A DNA stretch of 64,000 nucleotides from Distichodus sexfasciatus. Its lineage: Eukaryota > Chordata > Actinopteri > Characiformes > Distichodontidae. The position numbers and the translations under genes were made by a program. Shown in pieces: positions 12,851 through 25,100 of the stretch (position 1 is the stretch's first letter; each line of letters begins with the position of its first letter). The stretch spans positions 439,501 through 503,500 of the forward strand of contig JAVGVS010000041.1 of NCBI GenBank assembly GCA_032718565.1, given 5' to 3'. The notes beneath the pieces were generated by a model, which saw nothing but the letters and a program-made list of their open reading frames with translations, did no database searches and had not been told where the DNA came from.

Positions 12851-14309
12851 CAAAGCGTTAAGGTGGATCTCCTGGTCAGAAGTGCAGGACATGCTGCTAA
12901 CACAGTCCTACCTGACCATTCTGTACTGAACCTGAGAACTTCAGATTGAAGAGAGAGAGAGGGTAGAAGGAGAGATAAATTGGAAGGAAAAACTCTTGCA
13001 CTGTGTCAAGAAAGGTTAATTGAGGCGACAGTGGGTTGGTCAGGGATGACCAGTGACTAGGAAGTTGCTCTGACCTCCAGCTTGGGGACATCCCAAATCA
13101 CTACAGCCACACACACACCATGCCACTGCCTGTCACCATGACAACATGACATTTGTCAGTATTCAAATGAGAACCAGTGAGACCAAAAAAAGCTCCCTAA
13201 TCTCACTTTCCCTGACACAATACACACATTATCCCATAAACACGCCTAATTACTGCAGGTAAACCAACACAGCCCGAGAAACAAGCTGGTATTTATGATC
13301 CCTCATTAAAAATAAACAATTAATTAAGAGATAATTAGCCCATTACAACATATAAATGAGCTCAGGTTTGGTAAAGTTCAGAACTGTTCCCAGTGAGATG
13401 TTAGTGAAGGCTAGACGACGACGAGAAGCAAAGAAAAATGAATAACGGTGGACGTCAGGTCAGAGGCAGCATTTAGAGCAATTAGTGGAGTCTAACTAAT
13501 AATGTCCAGCCATGCAAGCTGCAGGAGCATTGACTAATATACATGATTACTAAGAGAAAGGTAAACTGCTACAGCTTCAGAAGTAAATTCTGAAGGTCAT
13601 GAACAAGACTCATTAATATCTATCCAGGCAGAAGGGTTAAAGGACTTTGTTATTGATTAGCATATGATTTTTAGTAGTTTTAGAAGTTTATTAGTCTTCG
13701 TGCTCAATCATATGGGGGTTACATTATGGCTACATACAGCAAATACAGTGTAAGAAACAAATAAGTAACAAATTGGAATATAATATTGTAAATAAACTGA
13801 ATGGAATGTCTTATATTATGGATTTTATATTGAACGTGTTTATCTCTGTGCACCTCTTTCCTCTAATTTTGTTCTTTTCATCTAAGCATTTCTTGTTAAT
13901 CAAAGTGATGAGAGTTCACCTTGCAGCGGGTACTGCTGGGTGAAAAGGTCGTGTGGAAAATGAATTCCATATTCCAGACATTTGTTTTCCACGTGTAGGG
14001 CAGTGTAACATCTCCATCTAGTGGTAAAACAGGGTCACACGATGTGATGCAACAAGCATTTTGATTAAACTCGTTGTCTACTTTATGAATCACCCTGAAA
14101 ATGATCATAATATGAAACCTCTAAGTTGCATCCAAACCATCCGATGTATACTCAAACATATTTACAACTCAAATGGAAGCTTGATTCAGCTATGGAAACG
14201 AGTGAAATAAATCAATAGTCCCATCACTTGTCCTTGTCTGACCTACTAGAGTGAAGAAATCCAGGAATCTTCTCGTGAACCTCAATTTTCCACTAAAGCT
14301 GGACCTCCA
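12851..14309. other. Intergenic DNA downstream of ermn
   Basis: 13200-13660 is repeat-poor and ATTA-rich (CAATTAATTAAGAGATAATTAG), possibly conserved non-coding DNA. No exon seen. Confidence 0.4.
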
Positions 14310-16009
14310 CTATATGCTCGTCATGAACTCGAACTCATCAATCCTCTGCTTGGTGTTGCCTTTCTTGATCTTTCTGTAACAAACAGTGTTGTACTTGGAC
14401 ACAGGAGGGAAGCTGACGGACTTCTTCCTTTTGCTCCTGACCAACGCTCCAGGCCCAGACTTCTGAACAATATTCTGCAATTGCGGCTCATCCTTTTCCT
14501 GCTCCTCTTCCTCCACCACATCATCATTCTCCTGACCTTCTTCTAGGTCCTCTGGTTCACATGGCACCTGGCCGTTACCTGGTGGCTCCACCTCCTCATT
14601 TATTAGCTCCTCCTCCTCCTCCTCCTCCTCACCAGTAGGTGTGGCTTCAACTGTGTCCTGACCTTCTTGTTCCATTAATGACCCTTCCTGCCTCACGGTT
14701 GAACCTGTAGTATCTGATAAAAAATATTAATGCTTTAACTACAGAACAAAATGAGGTAGAATTACATTTTATATAAAAAAAATGCAACTGTTAAATTTGC
14801 TTAAGCTGCTCATTAAGTGAGTGATTATTTGTCATTGTGAACACAGCACAGCACAGCACAGCACAGCACACAGTGCACCACAACCAAATGTCACCTCTGC
14901 ATTTGACCCATCCGTGAAAGAGCAGTGGGCAGCTTTTTTGCCAGCAGTGCTTGGGAAGTGTACCTTGCTCTTGAGTACCCCAAAGGTACCTTTACCTGTC
15001 CGGAACTAACCCCATAACAATTACACTACCAAGGGCCCCAAGCCCAATAGATAAAAAATAAAAGTTTTTTTTATTTTTATTTTAAGCAACATTTTATGTT
15101 GTTTTGGTACAGATCTGAATTACGCTGTGGTTCTGTGTGATCATGGTCAGTTGCCAGATAGTGCTTTGGTCTACATTAACCCAAATGATCTGTTCATCTC
15201 CGGATCAGACAAGACCTCTTTGTAACCTCATGTCCAGATAGTATAGCACTTGGCTTTAAATGCAAATATGTGGAATTTTAATTTGATTTGAATAAACAAA
15301 TTCACATGCTTGTTTCTCTGGAGGACGTCTGGTGTACTTCTTCTAGGAAGAGCTGCTTACATCATAAATCTACTTTTGTAATAACACCCAGCCTGTACAC
15401 TCATGCTTATGCTAGAGACCACTTCCCTTTTCACTTTTGACACATTGACGTTCACCCCTGAACGCACGTAAGAAAGTCTTGTTTAGATTTCTAAAGTCAT
15501 CTACAGTACAATCCCACATCTTACCCTTACATGGCAAAGACTGTTCAAATCATAAAGGATCTTAAAATATTATTAAACATTCTGTTCTAAGATTCACTTA
15601 AGTTTTACTCTATTGCCAGATCTTTTAGGTCGTCTTTGTTATCATTAGCACCTTATTCCATCATCTCGTATATAGTTATCTTATATTACATTACAAATCT
15701 GAGTTATCTTAGAAAGATAAAATAAAAAACAAGGTTGGGCGCATCTTGAACAAGCAAGAAAAATCATTATAAAATCAGCAAAATCAACATTTTATGTTAT
15801 ATAGAATGCTGGTAGATGTGATTCTAAGGAAAGCAGGTGTCACAAAAAGACACGTTGTAAGATGACTATTTCTTTTATAACCTGTCAAAGAGCAGGACAA
15901 AAGTTGTCAGTCATTGCATCAACAGATAAATACTCTCACCTTGATTTTCAGGTGGTTTGTTGTCAGGTTTGTGCAGAAGAACTGGTGTGATTGAGTCACG
16001 CTGAGCCAT
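14310..16009 (-). CDS. ermn: Ermin (ERM-like actin-binding protein), two coding exons, about 157 aa
   Basis: Exon 1 is 15940-16009 (ATG at 16009-16007, starts MAQRDSITPVLL) and exon 2 is 14310-14713. They join in phase (G|AT) across GTGAG and a TTTTTTATCAG acceptor. The C-terminus carries the ermin signature: YNTVCYRKIKKGNTKQRIDE followed by FEF and a short tail, which in mammals binds F-actin as ERM proteins do. The middle is very acidic, with a run of eight or more Glu coded by the CTC/CTT-rich tract near 14600-14630. KSVSF just before the tail fits an RVxF-type PP1-docking motif. In mammals ermin is a cytoskeletal protein of myelinating oligodendrocytes. Human ermin is 284 aa, so this copy is much shorter, mainly in the central region. 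cytip lies next door in the same orientation, as in human 2q24.1. The intron contains a SINE (14815-15037). Identity is strong from the tail and synteny; function in fish is inferred. Confidence 0.88.
14815..15037 (-). repeat. tRNA-derived SINE, family A, in the ermn intron
   Basis: GTGATTATTTGTCATTGTGAAC, repeated CAGCA units, TGCATTTGACCCATCC and a decayed head at the right. Confidence 0.75.
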
Positions 16010-16270
16010 CGTCTCCCGTCCTCCTGGATACTCTGACCAATGTCCATCGATGGCTGTGTCTCTGTAAGTGCTGTGGCATGACGCTGGTCAGCCACACAGA
16101 CATGTCATGCTCTTTTAACATGCTGATGAGCTTTCAGCCCCGATGCACAGACTGAGTACACTGTTCTCCTGCCACTCACAGTAAAACCACTGGCATCAGA
16201 CTCTACCTACGGCCAGACTGATTCAAACCTAATAAATTATCAACTGCAGAATTCTAAATGATCTTGTTAT

Positions 16271-16966
16271 CAGAGGTGGGTAAAGTAGCTAACTTCTTAA
16301 TTACTTAAGTACAAATACCACTAGTCAAATGTTACTCCAATACAAGTGAAAGTCATACAGTCAAATTTTTACTTAAGTTTCAGTACTGAAGTACTTGTTT
16401 TGAAAGTATTTAAGTATTAAAAATACATCTTCTTTCACAGTATTGTTGCATTATTGCCACAACACTTATAATACCTAATTGTACAGTGCAGTAGCTGTAA
16501 ATGCAGCTTGTTCAGAACATCAAATCAACATTCCAACCTGCTTAAAACCCAGCTCTACACCTCTAGCTTCATGACTTTCTAACAACAACATTTTAATCAA
16601 GACAGAAAACAGCAGAACTGTCTGAACTTGGTTTTATATTTCCAGTCTACAGGCGTGATGTAACTCTGCTGATTACTGATAGACTGTCAACTGCCAAACA
16701 ACCAATCACGTTTTAGAAAATGAGGAATAACGTCCGCTTCATCCACAGACTTGAAAGTAATGAGTAACGAGAATCTTGATAGAAATGTAGTGAAGTGAAA
16801 AGTACGGTATTTGTCTTTAAAATGTAGTGAAGTGAAAAGTATGGTATTTGTCTTTAAAATGTAGTGAAGTGGAAGTCATAAGTTTCCAAATAAAATACTA
16901 CTCAAGTGAAAAACTCAACTTAAGTACAGTACTCAAGTAAATGTACTTAGTTACTGTCCACCTCTG
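16271..16966. mobile_element. hAT-type MITE with readable ends
   Basis: Inverted ends CAGAGGTGGGTAAAGTA and (reverse complement) CAGAGGTGGACAGTAACTAAG. Flanking 8-mers CTTGTTAT (16263-16270) and CATGTTAT (16967-16974) match at 7 of 8, the size hAT transposases make. The interior has no transposase frame and contains 2.5 copies of a 37-base repeat (about 16784-16880). Confidence 0.8.
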
Positions 16967-16974
16967 CATGTTAT

Positions 16975-17987
16975 GTTATATTTCACTATATGAGCCATAA
17001 ATGCTGGCTTTGGACTTCTGCATCTGGTAATTTGTACATAAGCAAATACAGGGACCAAAACAAATTCTAAGAGTTAATTACCTTTGTATTTTATCGTAAT
17101 TATATTATTATTTCAGATGTCAAATGTTTTAAGGTAACATACCTCAAGCATAATGTAAGAATCTCTGAAAGTCTGTGTGAATGTCACTAGATACCAAATA
17201 TTAACATATGTCCTGTTCAAAACAGGAAGCTTGAAGTCATTCCTACTTATATTATTTGTCATTCATGAAAGTAACAACCAAGCACAAGATAATAATCTGG
17301 TAATAACATTTGATTATAAAATGTAGCGTGTGAGAAGGGGAAATCAGCAGACGTCTATGTAGGTTGTAATGAAATTGCTTACTGCATGCTCTGAGATTAC
17401 ATATCTAAAGATGCCTCAAACTCGGCAAGAACATAAACCCTAGTGATTATCGATAAGCCACACAAGCTGTTTCAGCGATGTGAAAGTTAACAGCAGCAGA
17501 AAAAACAAAAACCCCAAAGAGATTTGTGATAGTAAGCAAACAGCATAAACCCACACACTGCAGCGATGAGCACTTTTAATAAGGCCACTGATCTATCACA
17601 ACCATAAATAGTCTGTATATAAATACATCAATAAATAAAAATATATTAAACTTATAAACACTCTCTAAATACATAAGTTACAACATATAAACACATTCAC
17701 ATTCACTAGAAAATTTGGATTAAAAAATTTCAGACAGTAAAATATGTTATTAAATTATGATGGTTATAAAAAATACCACATTTTAACAATAGTTTAATAG
17801 TTAATAGTTTAGTATTTAAAGTTTTTGGTGTTCCAGATTCTCTAAAGAAGTCTCTAATGTCCTCAGAATGAAACTGCGGTCAGTAATCCTCCGGTGGTAA
17901 GAGTAAATGTGGCAATGTCAATTCTGAGAAGTCACCCATGAGACAAACCGATCCAAAAATCCTGACCGGCAGTAGAGAAGATGTTCA
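16975..17987. other. Intergenic/3' flank of the cytip-like gene
   Basis: AT-rich DNA, probably including the 3' UTR of the cytip-like gene. No other gene or recognised repeat. Confidence 0.4.
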
Positions 17988-20970
17988 TCAAGCCCTGGAC
18001 GTGATGAGACCAGCCTGGAGAGATGGGAGTTCTGAAGCCCGGCAGGACGGAGTGTGTGTGTCCTTTAGACTGCCTAAGAAAGAGATACACATATCAACAT
18101 ATGAATGTCATATTACTCTTACTGAGCTGGTATTATACTGTTATTTTGACTGGACGTGCTGGTGATTTATTAGGGGATATGTTAGCATGATGGATATATT
18201 TTGTAAAGGAAGTTAACTGAACTGAAATACACCAGAGATGCACTGTTTTATTTAATACGGGTCTGAAACAGACTCAAAAACGCCACTGATTATGTGTCGG
18301 TATCACTATGGCTTTAAATGACTTGTTTGGTCTATATGGATGGATTAGGATTAAACTGCTTGTCTGCATTAAACATTAGATTGTGGTTTAATGTTTACCT
18401 TTTGTCGTACTGTTATCAAGTTGTGTTGTTTTGTAGTGGAATGTTAATTCCTCACCAAATTGTTGCTGCCCCAAAAGGTTTACAGTTCAATTGTAAATGT
18501 TAATTTGAGTATTTGTACATGATGTGTTTAATTGACCAACAGTTACTTATTTTAAAATTCCTAAATTCTGCTCCAGATATTGTATGAAAATATTGATTAA
18601 AAAGCCCAGGTATCAGTTGATTACTGTCTCCCTAAAACACACAATGTATTCTAGAAACTGGTCTTAATGTAGTGTTTGTGTAATAGAGCGACACACGCTT
18701 CACACAACCATCTCTACCATTTATGCTCTCAGTAACAAAACCTTCGATTTGCTTTGGGTTTTTACTGGAATTTTGTGATTTGCTAGGATGCCTTTTCTCA
18801 GTAAATGTGTCTTCCTGCCAATGAAGGATCTGTGTGCACCCACACGCTGACACATATAACATGTAACACACACAAACTTTCACTGTGCTTTTTGAGATGC
18901 TGGTCTGAAGGAAATGATGCTTTTCTCTCTCAGACAGGGACTTCCCACAGTACTTTCAAGCTGTCACTCTTTTTGACACTTGTGGCTAAGCACACACATA
19001 CACACACACTTGCGTTTACCTCTTCCGAGACGTGCTTCCTGCAAGATAAGCATCTGAAACTCCTCGCACTTTTCTCTCAGCTGTCCCTGTGAGCATAAGG
19101 GGAAGGACAGAGCATGCAGTCATCCGAGAAACACATCATTTCCCATTAACACACAAACTTTTTACACACGTCAAACCTGAAGAGTTTTGAATTTATTAAG
19201 GGAATGGAGAACAGGGGCGAGGAGGATGAGGAGGAGGGAAGAAAGAAGGTTGCATATGGTTTATAAACAATAAAAAGAAGAGATACCTTTAAGTGAAGCA
19301 GTTTATTCTGTAATTCACGCTGTTTCACTGTAGAACCTCTTTCAACCACCATCCTACAAACACAGAATTTAAGTATGTGAGTGATTATTTGTCATTGTGA
19401 ACACAGCACAGCATAACCACAGCCAAATTTGACCTCTGCATTTGACTCATCCGTGAAGGAGCAGTGGACAACTTTTTATGGCAGCAGTGCTTGGGAACAG
19501 TACCTTACTCATAAGTACCTTTAAGTAGGGGAACAGAAACCAGTAACTGTATGATTACAGGACCAGCTCCCTAACCATTACACTACCAACTTCCCCAGAG
19601 TGGACTATAAAATAGACAATACATATACTATGTGAGACGCAGAGTTTCAAGCGGGACTTTTGGTGCTTTCCATTTGCCGTTGGTGCTAGTTTCCAAGTTG
19701 TTTTCCGAGGGCTGAGGCCAGAAGTGACAACATGTCCGCCCCTCACCTGCCCAAATATCTTGGAGCAGCACAGAGCACCCCGAGTTTGGAATCCAAGATG
19801 GCTGCTCAGTGTAAAGACAAAATTTTTATACCTTTAGTGTTGTTTTTGGCTAACTTGATCTGCTGTGTACATAATACGGTGGTGTTGTCGATAGACAAAT
19901 GACTAGCCTTCAGAAACAGCCAAACAGAAAAGCAAAGAGGATCAGTAACTTAAGTAAAGAGGTATAAAAATGTTCAATCTGAGTTGTACTCTCCTGTGGC
20001 AAATGGAATGCGTCCAATTCTGTTTTCACTGTATTTTTAGCAGATGTGAAATCATCTCATCAACTGAATCTTGGATCCAATGGCAAATGGAACGCAGCAT
20101 TTAATTGCAAGCTCTAGAGGGTCCAAGAAAACGTTCATATTTTTTAAGTGGACTAATATTTAAGGCATATTTATTGGACAGTTTCATTGGCTAGAAAGAA
20201 CATGTTTATTTAAAAAATAACAATAATGCTATTAATGTCTCTTACGTTAGAAGACAGGAGTCTTTCAGAATGAGATCGATGATGCGTTGATGTTCGAAAC
20301 CTTCTACACATATACTGTTAACAGTAATAATGACGTCCCCTGAGAGAAAGAGAGAGAGAGAGGCCATACTGTTATTTGAATACAAACAGGTGACAAATAT
20401 AGGATAAGAAAATGAACTAAACATGTGGAGGAGTAATGTGTGTGGGTGTAGGTGTGGATGTGGATGTGGATGTGTGTGTGTGTGGGGTGCGGTAGTGTTG
20501 AGGAAAAAAGAAAAAGTCACCTGTTCTTAATCCAGCACTTCCTGCAGGACTGTTGTCCTTCACTGAAGACACGCAGGATAAAACATCCATCTCAGCACCA
20601 TTAGGGCTCTCGTAGGTCTGTCAGTGAGCAAGAGAAAAATAAAAAACATGCATTATTTTTACTGATAATGAACCTTTCATACGAAAAAATGCAGCTCAGA
20701 GCAGTTGACAAAAAAATCAGGGAAAGAGACAAGGCAAATGGACAATCAGCAACTATATTAATAACTGTTAGATGATAAAAATAAAGATAACAAAATAAAG
20801 GAAGTAATAATGATCTCTGTTACGGATGTGTCAGTGATTAACTTACCCTGATCTCAAATCCATACGCCTCACTTTCTTTCTTCGTCACAACAATATTTTG
20901 CCTAAAAACAAAACATCAAAGGAGAAATGAGCTTGACCAGTGGAATACACTCTAGTAAAGGCATTAATCG

Positions 20971-21024
<54 letters not shown>

Positions 21025-21374
21025 CATTATGCATTTTCAAGTTTTAAAGTACATAGCATCAAACAAACCAACACATTAAATAAAATAACCATAATAATTC
21101 CACAATGAAATGACAGAGAGAAAGCATTCAAACACAAGTCATTAAATCATCAGATATCATATTATTTATTCACCTTCACAGCCATCTGCCGAAGTTCTGA
21201 GCTGAGTTTTCTGAGCCTAGAAACACAATCATTCAGATTCTCTTGGTCAGAGTGGGTTCCTGATACAGTTGTGTGTTGTTACCAGCTGTATGATGGTGAG
21301 GTCACCGACACGGCTGTCCCTTCCTGACCTGCCTGTAGGTTCTGTTGTTGTGTCCCTGCTGCGTTCGGGAGCAT
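17988..21374 (-). CDS. cytip: Cytohesin-interacting protein-like PDZ and coiled-coil protein, seven exons, short form
   Basis: Exons in transcript order: 21283-21374 (start uncertain), 20847-20901, 20521-20617, 20246-20339, 19287-19353, 19020-19086, 17988-18073. All junctions keep phase. Exon 1 ends SPSYS-W and exon 2 is QNIVVTKKESEAYGFEIR, aligning with the human CYTIP stretch before its PDZ domain; YGFEI is the carboxylate-binding loop. Exons 3-4 finish the PDZ domain (SPAGSAGLRTGDVIITVNS, then EGFEHQRIIDLIL). Exons 5-6 give a coiled coil (KQRELQNKLLHLK, GQLREKCEEFQ) that in mammals binds cytohesins. Exon 7 adds 27 residues and stops, so the roughly 150-residue C-terminal part of human CYTIP is missing. 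The first in-frame ATG is 21374. An in-frame TAA lies at 21560-21558, and earlier ATGs at 21440-21460 are in another frame, so an upstream coding exon is possible. Tamalin is less likely because ermn is adjacent. Confidence 0.82.
19376..19596 (-). repeat. tRNA-derived SINE, family A, in cytip intron
   Basis: GTGATTATTTGTCATTGTGAAC to CTAACCATTACACTACCAAC; lies just upstream of exon 19287-19353 of the cytip-like gene. Confidence 0.75.
20971..21023. repeat. (AAT)n microsatellite
   Basis: About 17 perfect ATA/AAT units in the first intron of the cytip-like gene. Confidence 0.9.
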
Positions 21375-21621
21375 GAGTTTGTGCGGCTGCTTTTCCTGAT
21401 GAGTTTTTTGATGTAGATGGCTGAGCTCGTCATCCTGCGCTCGCACCTCGACATGACACTGCGCATCACCGCGCCGCCGCCGCTCTTTCACTGCCGCCGA
21501 CCGATATACCACGTGGTGCTGCGGTCGAGTCCCGCGGGGCTTCCGCTGAGACAGCACTTACTGTAAACTGCGACAGTAGCAGGTAGAAGCCGTAGAAGCT
21601 CCTGCCTCCTGTGTGATCAGC

Positions 21622-21629
21622 ATTTTATA
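21622..21629 (-). promoter_or_regulatory. Candidate TATA box of the cytip-like gene
   Basis: TATAAAAT reads on the minus strand about 250 bases upstream of the first in-frame ATG of the cytip-like gene. The DNA between is CpG-rich (21420-21540), as expected for a 5' exon. Three ATGs in another frame within that stretch would act as upstream ORFs if transcription starts about 30 bases below this box. Inferred from position only. Confidence 0.4.
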
Positions 21630-21805
21630 CTGCTTCTGCCCCTCAATGTACAGTAAATACCAAAGTGTCATTTTAACACTGCTGGCCTGGCTGTGGGCTA
21701 GCTAAAGTCAGCTGAATGGTCAAAACTTATTTTACATTTTTATCTAAATGTTCTAATGAAGGTTTCATTCGTAGTGATTAGAATGCGATCATCATCATTA
21801 TTATT

Positions 21806-21990
21806 ACATTTACAGCATTTAGTAGACGCTCTTATCCAGAGCGACTGACATTTCCTGATTTCAGGGACAGTTCCCCTGAGGGCAACTTAGGGTTAAGGGT
21901 CTTGCTCAAGGACCCAATGTTGGTAACGCCAGAGGTCGGATTCGAACCCACAACCCCTTGGTCCAAAGGCGAGTGTCCGGTGGTCAAGTT
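21806..21990 (-). repeat. tRNA-derived SINE, family B
   Basis: CTCTTATCCAGAGCGACTG, GGGTTAAGGGTCTTGCTC, ATTCGAACCCACAACC: the reverse complement of the family B consensus. Confidence 0.75.
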
Positions 21991-22109
21991 CTATAATTTG
22001 GCTTTAGCCTTGTATAGTTCATTTGCAATGAATAAATAGTTTAGCTACATCCATCTATGTACTCTAGATCTATATATCATATATATAATATCATGTACAT
22101 GGTATATGG

Positions 22110-22490
22110 CAGGTGTCTGCAACCCGCGGGCTCTTTCATCCCTCTGTCATGGCTCAATGTGTGGCTCCCTGCAGCTTTAAAAAAATAATGTAAATAACAA
22201 TCACTATAAATTTTAATTTGATGTAATTTTTACACAATGAGAGGTTCTCTATTTTGGAGGTAATTTTGGTAAGGTAATTTGTAACATTAATGTTTTGTCA
22301 ATATAAATATGCATCACTGTCACCTTTTATTAAATTATTATTAACATTTTATAAAAATTTTTAAATGCAACAAAGTAGTTATTTTATACATACAGTAAAT
22401 AAAACCAAATATGCTGTGTTATCTACATTTTTAGTGGTCCAATAGGTTTCGTGGCTCCACATTAATTTTATTTGGTGGGAAGGGGCCAAA
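22110..22490. repeat. Interspersed teleost repeat (GTCTGCAACCCGCGGGCTC type)
   Basis: Begins GTGTCTGCAACCCGCGGGCTC with TGTGGCTCCCTGCAG and later GGTTTCGTGGCTCCAC; resembles non-autonomous hAT repeats common in fish. Ends are approximate. Confidence 0.5.
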
Positions 22491-22916
22491 TTGGCATTTT
22501 TGATACTGAATGTTGCAGAACTCTCGTGATATGGTGTATGGACACATGACATAAATAAGGCCTGTAGGCCTATTTCATAACATCAGGACCAGCTAAGTTG
22601 TCCATTCTGTTTGGATTTTCAGAAAGATTCGGTGACTACTCTTTGCAGATACAAGAGACACAGAATCTAATTTATTAACATTTTTATTGACTAATGCACA
22701 AAAAGAGTAATAATATTTAGATTAGGGTTTAATCCTAAAATTTGATTTTAATCATGAACAATAAGCCATTTTTACAAAATAAATAGATTTATTAGAGTGT
22801 ATTTTCAAATTATTTCTTTGACCTAATATTCATTTGAAAATTGTCAAAATTCTAAAATGTTTTTTCTAATTTAAATGAACATAAAAATCTCAGTCAAATG
22901 CCAGGTTTATGCATGT

Positions 22917-24530
22917 GTTACTGGTCCAGGCACAGGAAAAGATGAGTCTTTGTCAGTAAGTGTGAGGTTTATATGTGGTATTTGTCTGCCTCCAAAATTA
23001 TTTGTTGCGTTCCCTGCCTATGCTGACTTCTTCACTGATGGCTTGGTATAGATTGCAAGGATGTCTTCGCCGCTATAGTCAGAGTTGTAACGAAAGCATG
23101 TTAGTTTGAGCTTGATGTTAGACAAATTTACTAAAGAGAAATAACAGAATTCTAATGTTAGACATTTGTGTTCATATTTCTAGCTCAAATATTCACCAAC
23201 TGGCTTACCTTTGGCAGCCTTTCTTCAGCATCTTACACAATGACTGAATGAACCAGGATCCTTTTAGCACATGTCTGAATGAATGTCTTCCTGGTATGGC
23301 TAAGTAAAAGCTAGAAGGAACTGGTAGAGTCTGGAATTGGATATTCAGATTCAGCAAGTCTGTATTTAAGACAAATACTTTAATTGGCTTCAGCTGCTTG
23401 GGCAGGTTGTTCTCATAAATAGCTGAGGATTTCTTGAGAGTGCTTAATGATTCCATCTGTTGCATAGAAACTACTTGAATTCAGCATGACTTAGGATGCA
23501 GCAAACAAAGCAGTTCTTATGTTCTCATGCTGAGCTCTTAGAAGACTGCCTTCATCTGCTCTTTGTCAATATGCAATTCTCTACAGTGAAACCCAGCCAC
23601 TGGAAAACCTCCTGAAGTGCCTCTATTTGGCAGAAAATAAAAATAAAAAATACATTAATACATCAGTGAATTTACTGAGATGAGAGGCAACACTGCCTTT
23701 ACCATGTCTGGTCAGTAGGAGACGATCAGTTTTAGCTGACATAGTTCTTAATAACATTTAATTCTGACATTACTAACTCATACTGCCTTACTTTGAATAT
23801 CTATTAAGAAATACTATTCCCTTACATGCTCCATCTGGCGAGAGAACAAATAAACTTAATATTCAAGTGCTTATACTAGTGAAGTTCTTTATTATGCTGT
23901 ATAAATTTCGATTTTTATATTCATGAGATTATTTCATCAGATCTTCCATGGAACATAAGCATGATGGAACGGTTCTGAAAACAATTCTCATCATACTAAC
24001 CTACATCTTTTTCTGATCCCTCCTGGTGAGTTATCATCAAATGTTGAACAAAGTGTACATTGTTAAAAAATCACACACACTCCACGTGAAATAATATCCT
24101 GGTATTCATGACCTATGAAAATTATTATTTTACTGCAATGCACTTTACAAAATATGTGTAGGATCGGCTTGAAATTGTCGGACTGCTAGATGAAAATGGA
24201 CTTACCTTAGCACTGGCATCTTGCATGACTGAATGGGAAAAATGATGTTAATATTAGGGATTACAAATTAATTAAGAGAGTAATATATAAATATAAGAAA
24301 ATCCAGAAATTAACTGTCTTTTTTTAATATTATAACAGGTATTCAGGCAATTTTGTCTTAGAGCTGGGGTGTAAAATATATCTGTCAACTTTTGGAAAGT
24401 TCTTTTGATAATTGATGCCCATACTCAATGCAATGTGATGAGTTGGCCTTGTGCACATACTGCAGGACACCGCGGCATCGTTTGACAGGATCTCAATCAG
24501 GTCAGTCTTCAGTTCGTGATATGTTCCCAT
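22917..24530 (-). pseudogene. Decayed CARD/caspase-8-like pseudogene
   Basis: This is a tandem relative of the intact caspase at 27.8-29.4 kb, on the same strand. A CARD start (24530 down, LKTDLIEILSNDAA) shifts frame at about 24465 and resumes as VLQYVHKANSSHCIEYGHQ. A weak linker exon lies near 24000-24070 (NNVHF, then EGSEKD). The large-subunit exon begins EALQEVFQWLGFTVE near 23623 and has several frameshifts and stops. It still shows NCFVCCILSH around the catalytic His in one frame and GSWFIQSLCKMLKKGCQR in another. Where the intact gene has QACRG, this copy reads KVFVLNTDL, so the catalytic cysteine is lost. The splice donor at about 23215 and the following acceptor survive, and the last exon (GEDILAI, SEEVSIGRERNK, RQIPHINLTLTDKD) needs two frame changes. 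The number of breaks argues against an active pseudoprotease such as c-FLIP. Confidence 0.8.
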
Positions 24531-24584
24531 GACCTACTCTACTTAAATGAATATGAAACATGGTGATCAAGGAATCGATGTAAT

Positions 24585-24823
24585 TATTATTTGTCATTGT
24601 GAACACAACACAGCACACAGTACTGCACAATGAAATGTGACTCTGCATTTGACCCATCCATGTAGGAGCAGTGGGTAGCTTTTTGGCAGTGGCCAGAAGT
24701 GGTGCTGGGGGACGCATTTTGCTCAGAAACACCTAGCAGTACCTTTTACAAAATCCAGGGTTTGAACCAGCAGCCTTTTGATCACAGGACCAACTCCCTA
24801 ACCGTTATACTACCAACTGCCCC
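24585..24823 (-). repeat. tRNA-derived SINE, family A
   Basis: Body with CACAACACAGCACACAG and head GGTTTGAACCAGCAGCC; first of two copies in tandem. Confidence 0.75.
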
Positions 24824-24867
24824 TTGGTTAGTTGGCCTAAATAATAACTATAGCTAAGAAGTCAAGG

Positions 24868-25100
24868 GAGAGAACACAGCATAGCACAGCACCACAACCA
24901 ATGTGAATGTGACCCCTGCATTTCACTCATCCCTGAGGGACCAGTGGGCAGCTTTTTTGGCAGTGCTTGGGGAGCAGTGTTTGGGGACGGTACCTTGCTC
25001 ATGAACACTTCACTGGTACCTTTTACCTGTCCTGGAATTGAATCGGCAACCTTCCAATCATGGGGCGAATATCCTAAACATTAAACTACCAACTGCCCCT
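24868..25100 (-). repeat. tRNA-derived SINE, family A (second tandem copy)
   Basis: Same orientation as the preceding copy, about 45 bases away, ending CATTAAACTACCAACTGCCCC. Confidence 0.75.

Noticed and set aside
1..14300. A CRISPR array or prokaryotic operon
   Set aside because: Spliced vertebrate genes and SINEs show this is nuclear animal DNA; short tandem repeats here are microsatellites.
20242..20520. A stand-alone small PDZ gene
   Set aside because: The frame is one internal exon (20246-20339) of the cytip-like gene; its apparent start is intronic sequence.
22917..24530. An active pseudoprotease similar to c-FLIP
   Set aside because: The missing QACxG fits, but several frameshifts and internal stops in different exons fit a pseudogene better.
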